Assembly: GCA_016222925.1 (NCBI GenBank)
Contig: JACRQB010000283.1
Coordinates: forward strand, 1 to 8,085
DNA length: 8,085 nucleotides
Direction: 5' to 3'
Source of the DNA: Nitrospirota bacterium
Lineage (GTDB): Bacteria; Nitrospirota; Nitrospiria; Nitrospirales; Nitrospiraceae
Notes under the pieces: generated by a model
The model's input: the letters and a program-made list of their open reading frames with translations, nothing else
What the model was told of the DNA's origin: nothing
The model's database searches: none
Part shown: in pieces, positions 1 to 6,336 of the stretch
Layout of the letters: the number at the start of each line of letters is the position of its first letter
Position numbering within the stretch: the first letter of the stretch is position 1
Made by a program: the position numbers and the translations under genes

Positions 1-65
1 GTGGCCATCTCCATCGGCGACAGAAACAGCCCCTGGTGATCAAGAATTTCTTTCAAGAACAGCAT
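1..65 (-). CDS. possible 5' end of an unrecognised gene (partial)
   Basis: A minus-strand frame is open from the window edge to a stop at 111-113. From the ATG at 63-65 it reads MLFLKEILDHQGLFLSPMEM, a credible N-terminus with an amphipathic look. A GTG at 93-95 in the same frame is an alternative start. No convincing ribosome binding site precedes either start. The rest of the gene lies outside the window. I do not recognise the protein and assign no function. The other five frames over this stretch look less protein-like. With only about 21 codons visible this could still be chance. Confidence 0.3.
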   Translation of the reverse strand, partial: MLFLKEILDHQGLFLSPMEMA

Positions 66-175
66 GTGCGGTATGCTGCCTGAAGAAGTACGCACTATTT
101 GATGGTCGGCTCAGTAATTGATGACAGGCCCTAGCAGGCTAGTGAAACACTATTTTGACACCCCAGAACTCCAGC

Positions 176-191
176 CTGCGAGATATCGCAG
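176..191. other. small perfect hairpin
   Basis: CTGCGA (176-181) and TCGCAG (186-191) form a perfect 6-bp stem with a GATA loop. There is no T-run on either strand after the stem, so an intrinsic terminator is unlikely. It lies in the non-coding stretch between the possible gene at the left edge and the repeat starting at 210. Confidence 0.35.
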
Positions 192-209
192 AGAGCATCA
201 GACACATTC

Positions 210-382
210 GCAGGGTGTTCAAAAAGGTCGTTCCGCAAGGCCGCAGCGAGTGAAGAGGCGAATCGTAGACTGTTTTCACCCGCCCACCCATCGCCTGTGT
301 GCACAGACGTTTTCCCAGGCCGTACGGTGAGCCTCTGAGCGATGCGAGAACGCCGCTGGCGGACTTTTTCAACACCCTGCTA
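210..382. repeat. palindromic dispersed repeat, about 170 bp
   Basis: The ends are inverted copies of each other: 210-226 (GCAGGGTGTTCAAAAAG) and 364-380 match at 16 of 17 positions. Just inside, the two halves still pair partly (about 231-260 against 331-362), so the whole unit could fold into a long imperfect hairpin. There is no open reading frame of note and no transposase, so it is a non-autonomous repeat of REP or MITE type. I recall very similar units, with an end reading like CTTTTTCAACA(C/G)CCTGCTAG, as dispersed intergenic repeats in Nitrospira genomes; that is memory and was not searched. The right end runs into the 3' end of the hydroxylase gene and contains its TAG stop (380-382). 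Confidence 0.7.
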
Positions 383-1123
383 GACCCCGATGGCCATGCG
401 GACCGGATGAACGGTTTCCTGAATCCCATACGGCCCCGTCGATTCCACCTGCTCAGGATCAACATAGGTCCCGAACAGCCGATCCCACAGGGTAAACAGG
501 ACTCCGAAATTCGCCCCGGCCCTTCCAATCTCTTTCAGGTGATGCACCCGATGATAGCGAGGCGTGACGAAGAGCCATTCCAGTTTTCTCGATTGCCAGA
601 TCACGTTCATGTGCATCCAGTTATTGGTCAAGATCATCAGATAGGAATAAAGCGGAAAGAATAATGATGGCACTGGTTTGAGGAGCGGAAACGCCAGCAG
701 ATACGGGATACTGGCCAGGATGACTTGAGGAAAACTCGCCCGAATACCGGCCAGCCAGTAGAGCTCCGTTGGGGCATGGTGCCAGCGATGGATCGGCCAA
801 ACCCATGGCGTATGCCACAGGCGATGCATCCAGTAAGCCAATCCATCCAGGACAAGCAAGAAGACCACCAGCTTAAAGGCGAATGGCAACGCCTGCCAAC
901 GCCAGTAGGAGTAGTGGGGAAGCGGGATTCGATTCGTCACCTGTGCGGCAAAGACAAAGAAGATCTGGTACGCCGTGAAGGCCGCCACATCCTGCAACAA
1001 CACCTGCTGGTAATGGAGTGGACGCGACGGCTGCCAATACTCCAGTGCGAAAAAGAGCAGGCCGATTCCCCAATAAATGGCCAGCCACTCAAGCGATATG
1101 AAATTGGCCAGCCAGTCGAACAT
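380..1123 (-). CDS. fatty acid hydroxylase / sterol desaturase family membrane protein
   Basis: A 247-residue integral membrane protein of the fatty acid hydroxylase superfamily (Pfam FA_hydroxylase type), which uses a histidine-ligated di-iron centre to oxidise lipid substrates at the membrane. The histidine boxes are all present: H100-RLW-H104, H112-RW-H115-H116 and H191-RV-H194-H195, plus H171 in NNWMH. The family's ending NFG (205-207) ... LWDRLFGTY (212-220) is also there. Hydrophobic segments lie at about 10-30, 44-62, 80-98 and 133-168. I chose the ATG at 1121-1123 because the first membrane helix follows directly; a TTG at 1205-1207 would add 28 residues of non-family sequence. No good Shine-Dalgarno sequence is visible. 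The stop codon is part of the adjoining repeat. The gene stands alone, so its substrate (hopanoid, carotenoid, fatty acid or other) cannot be inferred. Confidence 0.9.
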   Translation of the reverse strand: MFDWLANFISLEWLAIYWGIGLLFFALEYWQPSRPLHYQQVLLQDVAAFTAYQIFFVFAAQVTNRIPLPHYSYWRWQALPFAFKLVVFLLVLDGLAYWMHRLWHTPWVWPIHRWHHAPTELYWLAGIRASFPQVILASIPYLLAFPLLKPVPSLFFPLYSYLMILTNNWMHMNVIWQSRKLEWLFVTPRYHRVHHLKEIGRAGANFGVLFTLWDRLFGTYVDPEQVESTGPYGIQETVHPVRMAIGV

Positions 1124-1330
1124 TGTTAGCACTTGCGAAGCATGACTTAGTGTGACAACGAGAAGTGTCGTAGGCCTGAGGATCGCCCATCTTGAAGCGC
1201 TGGTCAAGTCGGCATAGGACTCCCTCCACCCTTCCTATGAGGGGAGCAACTGCTGTTTATCAAGATACTACGTGCGGAGAAGATGGGCGCCAGCTCAGCG
1301 CAAGCTCTTGGTGGTCGGAGATAGGGACGG
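1124..1330. other. intergenic stretch without a recognisable gene
   Basis: No plausible coding region is seen on either strand. A weak hairpin can form from CTCCCTC (1220-1226) and GAGGGGAG (1239-1246) with one bulged base. A perfect 10-bp inverted repeat (1184-1193 and 1280-1289) is 86 bp apart and may be chance. The hydroxylase promoter should lie here, but I could not find a convincing -35/-10 pair. Confidence 0.5.
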
Positions 1331-1462
1331 CTACACGTTGAACCTAAAATACACGATATCCGCTTCTTTGATGACGTAGTCCTTGCCTCCCAGGCGGAAT
1401 AACCCTTTCTCCCTTACCTTCGCCTCCGACCCACAAGCCAGCAAGTCCTCCCAGGAATAGAC
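1331..1462 (-). pseudogene. ychF: displaced 3' end of ychF (last 43 codons plus stop)
   Basis: The minus strand reads VYSWEDLLACGSEAKV..., continues through GLFRLGGKDYVIKEADIVYF and ends FRFNV then TAG. This matches residues 321-363 of the intact YchF encoded at 3860-4951 with 37 of 43 identical residues, all within the C-terminal TGS domain. At DNA level 1331-1462 aligns with 3860-3991 without gaps, with 19 mismatches in 132 bp by my count (about 86%). Homology stops abruptly at 1463; upstream codons run into a stop at 1511-1513 and are not YchF. The fragment lacks the GTPase domain and any start, so it is a remnant. Most differences are synonymous or conservative (S/T, E/D, R/K), so the two tails diverged while under selection. 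It is more likely the tail of a related YchF than a recent decayed copy. Confidence 0.9.
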
Positions 1463-1485
1463 CCCGCTTGCCTCCTCTCCCACCA

Positions 1486-1497
1486 AAAGGTGGAGCT
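1486..1497. repeat. 12-bp direct repeat, left copy
   Basis: AAAGGTGGAGCT here is repeated in the same orientation at 3850-3861, across the Kelch gene. The left copy lies just beyond the point where homology to the ychF tail ends. It is also part of a small hairpin, CCACC-AAAA-GGTGG. Confidence 0.55.
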
Positions 1498-1507
1498 GCT
1501 TTCCAAT

Positions 1508-1517
1508 AGATCATTAG
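1508..1517. repeat. 10-bp inverted repeat, left copy
   Basis: AGATCATTAG here is found as its exact reverse complement at 3838-3847. The two copies bracket the Kelch gene and lie just inside the 12-bp direct repeats. Matching does not extend beyond 10 bp, so this is weak as a transposon end. Confidence 0.4.
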
Positions 1518-1564
1518 GTATGCTCCGTGGTGTTGCCATCTGATCATTCTCCATTCTACCTAAC

Positions 1565-1568
1565 GGAG
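1565..1568 (+). promoter_or_regulatory. Shine-Dalgarno site that decides the Kelch gene start
   Basis: GGAG is followed by 8 nt and then the ATG at 1577. A GTG at 1568 opens the same frame three codons earlier, but it overlaps this site and would have no ribosome binding site of its own, so the ATG is preferred. Confidence 0.7.
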
Positions 1569-1576
1569 TGACTCTC

Positions 1577-3823
1577 ATGATCTCAGTTAGAGACCTCAAG
1601 CCAGTTATTGGAGTAGGACTCGTATTTGCTCCACTCTTCCTCCTTGCCTGTTCCAATGAAAATGGAGGAGAAAGCATCACGTATTCAAGTTCCCCTCTCA
1701 CTCCAGCTGGCCCCCCAATTACCTGGACATTGAGAAAACCAATGCCGACTCCGCGTACGGAATTTGGTGTGGCCACGATCAACAATAAGATCTACGCGAT
1801 CGGCGGTTACTCCGGATCAGTTCTCCGAACAGTAGAAGAATATGATCCCGCTACAGATACATGGACTCACAAAGCAGACATGCCAACTCCGCGCAGACAA
1901 CTGATCGTCGTTTCCGTCAATAACAAAATCTATGCGATCGGCGGAGTCAACTTTTCCTCGGACCCGAATAGCTTGATCTATTCATATTCCACGGAAGAGT
2001 ACAATCCCGCCACCAACACCTGGATCTCGAGAGCCTCTATGCCGACTGGTGGAACGGTGAACAGTGTGCTTGGGAATCGTTTTATCGGTGGGGCTGTTGC
2101 AAACGGAAAGATCTATGTGGCAGCGCACAGCAATCCTGGGAGCTCGGTACCTATCACACACGCACTCGAGTACGATCCCACCACAAATGTGTGGGTGAGT
2201 AAGACACAACCTCCGTTCAGTTACACGCGGTATACCGTGGCATCTCTGAACAACAAGGTTTACGCGCTTTCCGATTTCGGTGAATTGGCGGAGTATGAGC
2301 CCTTCAAAAACAGCTGGATCATCCGGCCTCCACTATCAACACCCCGGTTCCGCACTGGCCTTGCCTCCGTTGGAGGGAAACTTTTCTCCATAGGCGGAGG
2401 ACAGATCTCCTCCCCTGTCAGCACCGTGGAAGAGTATGATCCTGAGACTCAGAATTGGGCCTTACGAGCGTCTATGGCTTCATCACGCGTCTCAGTTGCG
2501 GTCGGAGAAGCGCTGGGCAACCTTTATGTGCTTGGTGGGTCATCCAATGTCAGCGAAACCTTCCCATCTCCCCTCACTACCGTAGAAGAAGGCACGCTCC
2601 CTCCCACTGGGTCTGTCCTTCAGATTCCTACCGGAGCTGCGGTCACAGCTGGCAATGGTCAAGTAACTATCCGCTGGAATCTTGTGGCTGGAGCAACATC
2701 CTATAACCTCTACATGGCCTCAGACATCACCCTTGATCGGAACAACTATGCCAGCTTATCCGATGGGGCAAAGCTTGTTAGTGTAACGTCTCCCCATACA
2801 GTCACAGGGTTGACCAATGGCAAAACCTACTACTTTTTCGTGACTGCGGCCGATGCTGGCCGAGAAAGCGAAGAGTCTCTCGGTTCTTCCGCTACTCCAA
2901 CAGCCCCGCCCGGCCTTCTCTGGGGCACGAAAGCACCTATGCCGACACCTCGCCTTGAAGCCGGTGCTGCGGTCGTGCATGGCAAAGTCTATGTCGTGGG
3001 AGGATTTTCAGGAAGCGCACTGACAGCAACTGAAGAATACGATCCGGTTACGGACGCGTGGACGACCAAAGCCGATATGCCCACTGCACGCCGCTCTCCG
3101 GTTGTAGCAGCGGTAAACAACAAAATCTATGCAATCGGAGGAATGGATTACGTTGAAATCAGCCAAGTTACATACTCCTACGCCACAGAGGAGTTTGACC
3201 CGTCGACCAACACCTGGACCTCCAAGGCTTCAATCCCAGTCGGGAATTCTGTGAACCCGATCTTAGGTAATCGCTTTATCGCGGGCACGGCTGTTAACGG
3301 CAAGATCTACATTACCGTGTTCAACAATGGCGGCGCTCCCCCAATTTCCTCAATGTTTGAGTACGATCCAACGTCGAACACCTGGGATACCAACAAATCC
3401 CCTGTCCCGTTCGGGAATGCTCAGTATACTGTGGCATCTTTGGGCGGAAAACTTTATGCACTCACCTCCGGTTCATTCGCAGAATATACCCCCGCGACCG
3501 ATACATGGATCATTCGCCCCTCTCCTCCACAAACTCTTTCCCAAATGAGGCTCGTTGCGGCACCCGGGAAGAACAAGCTATACGCGATTGGGGGCTATAA
3601 TGCCTCGGACATCCATGACACCGTACAAGAATACGACCCCGTTTCCAATGTTTGGACGACCCAGGTCTCTGTTCCTGTTCCGAGACATTCGACAACGACG
3701 GCTGAAGTAGGAGGAAAGATCTACGTTTTCGGAGGCTCTTTTTTCCCCGATTTCGTCAATGTAGGAGGAGCCCCGACATTTGTTAGGCCACTTCCCCTTT
3801 CGGATGTAGAAGAAAGCCAGTGA
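1577..3823 (+). CDS. lipoprotein with two Kelch beta-propellers and a fibronectin type III linker
   Basis: A 748-residue exported protein. The N-terminus is a lipoprotein signal: a hydrophobic stretch ending FLLAC with the lipidated cysteine at residue 25, followed by Ser, which favours the outer membrane if the cell has one. Residues about 40-340 hold six Kelch-like units with the usual NKIYAIGG ... EEYDPATDTW ... MPTPR pattern. Residues about 345-445 look like a fibronectin type III domain (VTIRWNLVAGATSYNLY, then TGLTNGKTYYFFVTAAD). Residues about 447-745 hold six more Kelch units. The two halves match blade by blade, including the odd third unit (LGNRFI(G/A)G...NGKIY) and a poorly conserved fourth, so one propeller arose by internal duplication. 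By eye the first 70 residues of each half are about 60% identical. Kelch propellers usually bind proteins or glycans, and some related families are enzymes. No catalytic residues can be pointed out, so an extracellular binding role is only a guess. Sampled segments look less GC-rich than ychF. The gene converges on ychF with 36 bp between the stops. Confidence 0.88.
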   Translation: MISVRDLKPVIGVGLVFAPLFLLACSNENGGESITYSSSPLTPAGPPITWTLRKPMPTPRTEFGVATINNKIYAIGGYSGSVLRTVEEYDPATDTWTHKADMPTPRRQLIVVSVNNKIYAIGGVNFSSDPNSLIYSYSTEEYNPATNTWISRASMPTGGTVNSVLGNRFIGGAVANGKIYVAAHSNPGSSVPITHALEYDPTTNVWVSKTQPPFSYTRYTVASLNNKVYALSDFGELAEYEPFKNSWIIRPPLSTPRFRTGLASVGGKLFSIGGGQISSPVSTVEEYDPETQNWALRASMASSRVSVAVGEALGNLYVLGGSSNVSETFPSPLTTVEEGTLPPTGSVLQIPTGAAVTAGNGQVTIRWNLVAGATSYNLYMASDITLDRNNYASLSDGAKLVSVTSPHTVTGLTNGKTYYFFVTAADAGRESEESLGSSATPTAPPGLLWGTKAPMPTPRLEAGAAVVHGKVYVVGGFSGSALTATEEYDPVTDAWTTKADMPTARRSPVVAAVNNKIYAIGGMDYVEISQVTYSYATEEFDPSTNTWTSKASIPVGNSVNPILGNRFIAGTAVNGKIYITVFNNGGAPPISSMFEYDPTSNTWDTNKSPVPFGNAQYTVASLGGKLYALTSGSFAEYTPATDTWIIRPSPPQTLSQMRLVAAPGKNKLYAIGGYNASDIHDTVQEYDPVSNVWTTQVSVPVPRHSTTTAEVGGKIYVFGGSFFPDFVNVGGAPTFVRPLPLSDVEESQ

Positions 3824-3839
3824 GGGGTGTACGCTGGCT
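3810..3839 (-). terminator. possible weak terminator of the prs-ychF unit
   Basis: On the minus strand, AGCCAG (3839-3834) and CTGGCT (3820-3815) can pair as a 6-bp stem with a 13-nt loop, followed by TTCTTC. It lies about 20 nt beyond the ychF stop and inside the last codons of the convergent Kelch gene. The stem is short and the T-run is interrupted, so termination would be weak. On the plus strand no T-run follows. Confidence 0.35.
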
Positions 3840-3847
3840 AATGATCT
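3838..3847. repeat. 10-bp inverted repeat, right copy
   Basis: CTAATGATCT is the exact reverse complement of 1508-1517. It overlaps the outer edge of the possible ychF terminator hairpin and lies 2 nt inside the right copy of the 12-bp direct repeat. Confidence 0.4.
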
Positions 3848-3849
3848 TG

Positions 3850-3861
3850 AAAGGTGGAGCT
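3850..3861. repeat. 12-bp direct repeat, right copy
   Basis: AAAGGTGGAGCT repeats 1486-1497 exactly. Its last two bases overlap the stop codon of the intact ychF (TAG on the minus strand at 3860-3862). Confidence 0.55.
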
Positions 3862-4951
3862 ACACGTTAAACCTAAAATACACAATATCCGCTTCTTTGA
3901 TGACGTAGTCTTTGCCTTCGAGACGGAATAACCCTTTCTCCTTCACCTTCGCCTCCGTTCCACAGGCAAGCAGATCGTCGTAGTGATAGACTTCGGCGCG
4001 GATGAAGCCCCGTTCCATATCGGAGTGGATCTTGCCGGCTGCCTGTGGCGCCTTCATCCCTTTAGGGATTGGCCACGCACGAGATTCGATTTCGCCGGCG
4101 GTGAAGAAGGTAATCAAGTCCAGTAATGTGTAGGCTTCGCGTGTCAGTCGGACCAATCCCGACTCGCTCAACCCCATTTCCTTCAGGAAATCAGTCCGTT
4201 CACTTTCAGGTAATGACGACAGTTCCGCTTCGAGTTGTCCGCAGATCGTCACCACGCGGGCACCACGCTTCTCGGCAAATTCGCGCACCGTCTGGACCAT
4301 CGCGTCATCCGCGTTCTTCCCTTCGGATACGTTCGCAAGAAAGAGGACCGGCTTGGCGGACAGCAGCTGACATTCGGTGAGGATGACCCGTTCCTCAGCC
4401 GTGTATGGCAGGTTGCCTAACCATTCGCCTTTGTCGAGCTGACCGATGAGCCTGGCGAGAAACTCCACTTCAAAGGCAGCTTTTTTGTCTCCAGCCCTCA
4501 CTTTTTTTTCGGTTTTCTGCTTCCGCCGATCAAGGGTCTCCAGATCGGACAACATCAGTTCGGTTTCGATGACGCCAATATCGCGGAGCGGGTCGACCCC
4601 GCCGCTGACATGGACAACATCGGTGCCCTGGAAACAGCGGACGACGTGCAGCAACGCATCGACTTCACGGATATGGCCGAGGAATTGATTACCCAGTCCT
4701 TCGCCCTTGCTGGCTCCTTCCACGAGCCCGGCGATGTCGCGCACTTCCAGCGTACTGTAGGTGGTTTTCTTTGAAGCGAAGATTTCGGTTAGCTTAATGA
4801 GGCGAGGGTCCGGGACCAGGGCAATGCCGGTGTTCGGATCGACGGTTGCGAACGGATAATTAGCCGCCAAGGCGCCGCTGCCGGTCAATGCATTGAAAAC
4901 AGTTGTCTTGCCGACATTTGGCAAACCGATCATGCCGCAACAAAGACCCAT
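3860..4951 (-). CDS. ychF: redox-regulated ATPase / GTPase YchF
   Basis: A 363-residue protein of normal length for YchF, the Obg-family P-loop NTPase that associates with ribosomes and prefers ATP over GTP in studied members. The P-loop is GLPNVGKTT (9-17), G3 is DIAG (72-75), and the G4 position reads NVSE (207-210) instead of NKxD, the change linked to ATP use in this family. A helical insert at about 125-175 is followed by the C-terminal TGS domain (about 279-362) ending FRFNV. The ATG directly follows the TAA of pth, with no base between them, and is preceded by a purine-rich AGGGGAGGGG at 4961-4970, so translation is probably coupled to pth. The 3' end is the part duplicated at 1331-1462. 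Only the tail beyond residue 320 is duplicated. The resident tail may have been acquired together with the Kelch gene. Confidence 0.97.
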   Translation of the reverse strand: MGLCCGMIGLPNVGKTTVFNALTGSGALAANYPFATVDPNTGIALVPDPRLIKLTEIFASKKTTYSTLEVRDIAGLVEGASKGEGLGNQFLGHIREVDALLHVVRCFQGTDVVHVSGGVDPLRDIGVIETELMLSDLETLDRRKQKTEKKVRAGDKKAAFEVEFLARLIGQLDKGEWLGNLPYTAEERVILTECQLLSAKPVLFLANVSEGKNADDAMVQTVREFAEKRGARVVTICGQLEAELSSLPESERTDFLKEMGLSESGLVRLTREAYTLLDLITFFTAGEIESRAWPIPKGMKAPQAAGKIHSDMERGFIRAEVYHYDDLLACGTEAKVKEKGLFRLEGKDYVIKEADIVYFRFNV

Positions 4952-5545
4952 TTATGTCGTCCCCTCCCCTTCGTCCACGGCCTTCTCTCTGACATTAAAC
5001 TGATTCATCGCGACATCCGGCCCACGATGGATCAGACATTCCAATGCATCGACAGCCCGTGCCAGACAAGGCTCAATACTGGCCATCTCATCCTGAGTCA
5101 CCCGCTCCAATACATAATCGGCAGAATTCTGACCAGGTGCGGGCCGACCGATTCCAATTTTCAATCGAATGAATTCTGGAGTCCCGAGTGCCTCTATGAT
5201 GGACTTGATCCCGTTGTGCCCCCCATGGCCACCAGATAGCTTGATCCTCAGCCGCCCCGGCTCCAAATCAAGATCGTCGTGTATGACAATGAGTTTATTG
5301 GGGGTGAGCTCGAATTCGCGGAAGAGGCCTTTCAAGGGAGGGCCGGTCACATTCATCCAGTCGAGCAAGCCAGCCAGCTCGATCAATTCTCCTCCGAGTC
5401 GCCCAGATCCCCGCTGCGCGGTCCCACGCGGCGAGAGTCGGATCGACCAGCGAGCGGCGGCCCGCTCCATGACCCACATGCCGACATTGTGGCGGGTCTG
5501 GGCATAGGCTTTGCCAGGATTGCCCAGTCCAACGAGCAAACGCAA
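4952..5545 (-). CDS. pth: peptidyl-tRNA hydrolase
   Basis: A 197-residue cytoplasmic enzyme that cleaves the ester bond of peptidyl-tRNA released from stalled ribosomes. It starts MRLLVGLGNPG; N9, the catalytic H19 (TRHNVG), N65 (MNVTG), D90 (HDDLD) and N111 (GGHGGHNG, 106-112 region) match the active-site set of bacterial Pth. The start is a TTG at 5545; it puts the Pth N-terminus exactly where the family begins and no ATG or GTG is available there. It lies 2 nt after the rplY stop, so translation is likely coupled. One oddity is the stretch before MN: most Pth have a (K)PxT(F/Y)MN sequence, here it reads GLLDWMN. The acidic C-terminal end (DEGEGTT) overlaps the ychF ribosome binding site. 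Confidence 0.96.
   Translation of the reverse strand: MRLLVGLGNPGKAYAQTRHNVGMWVMERAAARWSIRLSPRGTAQRGSGRLGGELIELAGLLDWMNVTGPPLKGLFREFELTPNKLIVIHDDLDLEPGRLRIKLSGGHGGHNGIKSIIEALGTPEFIRLKIGIGRPAPGQNSADYVLERVTQDEMASIEPCLARAVDALECLIHRGPDVAMNQFNVREKAVDEGEGTT
4961..4970 (-). promoter_or_regulatory. Shine-Dalgarno site of ychF inside pth
   Basis: The minus strand reads AGGGGAGGGG, 9 nt before the ychF ATG. It is encoded in the last codons of pth (the Glu-Gly-Glu-Gly region), so the acidic pth tail may partly reflect the needs of this site. Confidence 0.6.
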
Positions 5546-5547
5546 TG

Positions 5548-6330
5548 TTACTTCTTCTTTTCAGCTTCTTTCTTGTCAGCCTTTGGAGCCGCTGCAGCTT
5601 CTTTCTTTTCGCCACCCTTGGCATCACCGGCAGGTGCGGCCGCTCCAGCCTTGGCCGGTTCAGCACCCGCAGCGCCTTCAGCTCCTGCTTCCTTGCCTTT
5701 CGCCACGACTTCCGGTTCGCCCGCCGCTCCCGCACCACTGGTGAGCAAGGCTTCGAGTTTGGCATCCGACATCGGTGCCGCGACACTGACCACCATTTGA
5801 TCGGCATCATCCAGAAAACGGACACCTTCACGCGCCCCGAGTTCCTTCACATGAATGCCGCTGGCGATAGTCAAAGGGGAGGCATCGACCTCGATGTAAT
5901 CGGGCAATGCAGCAGGAAGACACTCGACCTGCACATCGCGCATGTTGTGATGCAACACACCACCTTCCTTCACACCGGCCGGAATACCACCAATGACCTT
6001 AACCGGAACCTTCACTCTGATCGGTTTGCTCATAGAAATCTCAAAGAGATCCGCGTGGAGGACAGCCCCAGTCACCGGATCCACTTGATAATCACGCAAG
6101 AGCGCGGTGCGGTTCGGTTTGGACTTGGCACCGTCCACCGTGAGCGAGATCAACGCGGTACTGCCGGCTTGAGACTTCAAAATTTTAATCAATCCCTCGG
6201 GATTGACAGTCAATAACAGACATTCCCCCTGTCCGTAGAGCACGGCCGGAATTTTCCCTGCCCGCCGCATCGACCGTGCAGCTCCCTTGCCCGCTTGTTC
6301 TCTCACGGCCACTGTTAAATCGAATTTCAT
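5548..6330 (-). CDS. rplY: 50S ribosomal protein L25, long (Ctc/TL5) form
   Basis: A 260-residue protein that binds 5S rRNA in the central protuberance of the large subunit. Residues about 1-92 are the L25 domain (MKFDLTVAVREQAGKG, KIPAVLYG, LLRDYQVDPVTGAVLHADLF). Residues about 95-185 are the second, beta-rich domain of the TL5/Ctc type (VKVIGGIPAGVKEGGVLHHN, IEVDASPLTIASGIHVKEL). Residues about 204-260 are a low-complexity tail of Ala, Lys, Glu and Gly ending EKKK, probably disordered. The start at 6328-6330 is chosen because GGAGG lies 6 nt upstream and the family begins there; a start 11 codons earlier would add only RREKSRRRRKI-like basic sequence. It lies 51 nt after prs and 2 nt before pth. 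Confidence 0.96.
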   Translation of the reverse strand: MKFDLTVAVREQAGKGAARSMRRAGKIPAVLYGQGECLLLTVNPEGLIKILKSQAGSTALISLTVDGAKSKPNRTALLRDYQVDPVTGAVLHADLFEISMSKPIRVKVPVKVIGGIPAGVKEGGVLHHNMRDVQVECLPAALPDYIEVDASPLTIASGIHVKELGAREGVRFLDDADQMVVSVAAPMSDAKLEALLTSGAGAAGEPEVVAKGKEAGAEGAAGAEPAKAGAAAPAGDAKGGEKKEAAAAPKADKKEAEKKK

Positions 6331-6336
6331 GATCTT

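Noticed and set aside
210..382. CRISPR or insertion sequence explanation for the repeat
   Set aside because: There is one unit only, no spacer series, and no transposase reading frame.
1124..1207. Longer hydroxylase reading frame starting with TTG at 1207
   Set aside because: The 28 extra residues do not resemble the family and the ATG at 1123 directly precedes the first membrane helix.
1184..1289. Perfect 10-bp inverted repeat (CGCCCATCTT / AAGATGGGCG)
   Set aside because: A match of this length within about 100 bp is close to chance expectation in a window of this size, and it does not extend.
1463..1560. sigma70 promoter for the Kelch gene (TTGCCA at about 1534)
   Set aside because: No acceptable -10 box at the right distance; a direct repeat GATCATT (1509-1515, 1542-1548) is too short to call an operator.
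1568..1576. GTG start for the Kelch gene
   Set aside because: It overlaps the GGAG ribosome binding site that is well spaced for the ATG at 1577.
5279..5831. Long frames overlapping pth and rplY on both strands
   Set aside because: They are shadows of two clearly conserved genes and have odd, low-complexity or Arg-rich translations.
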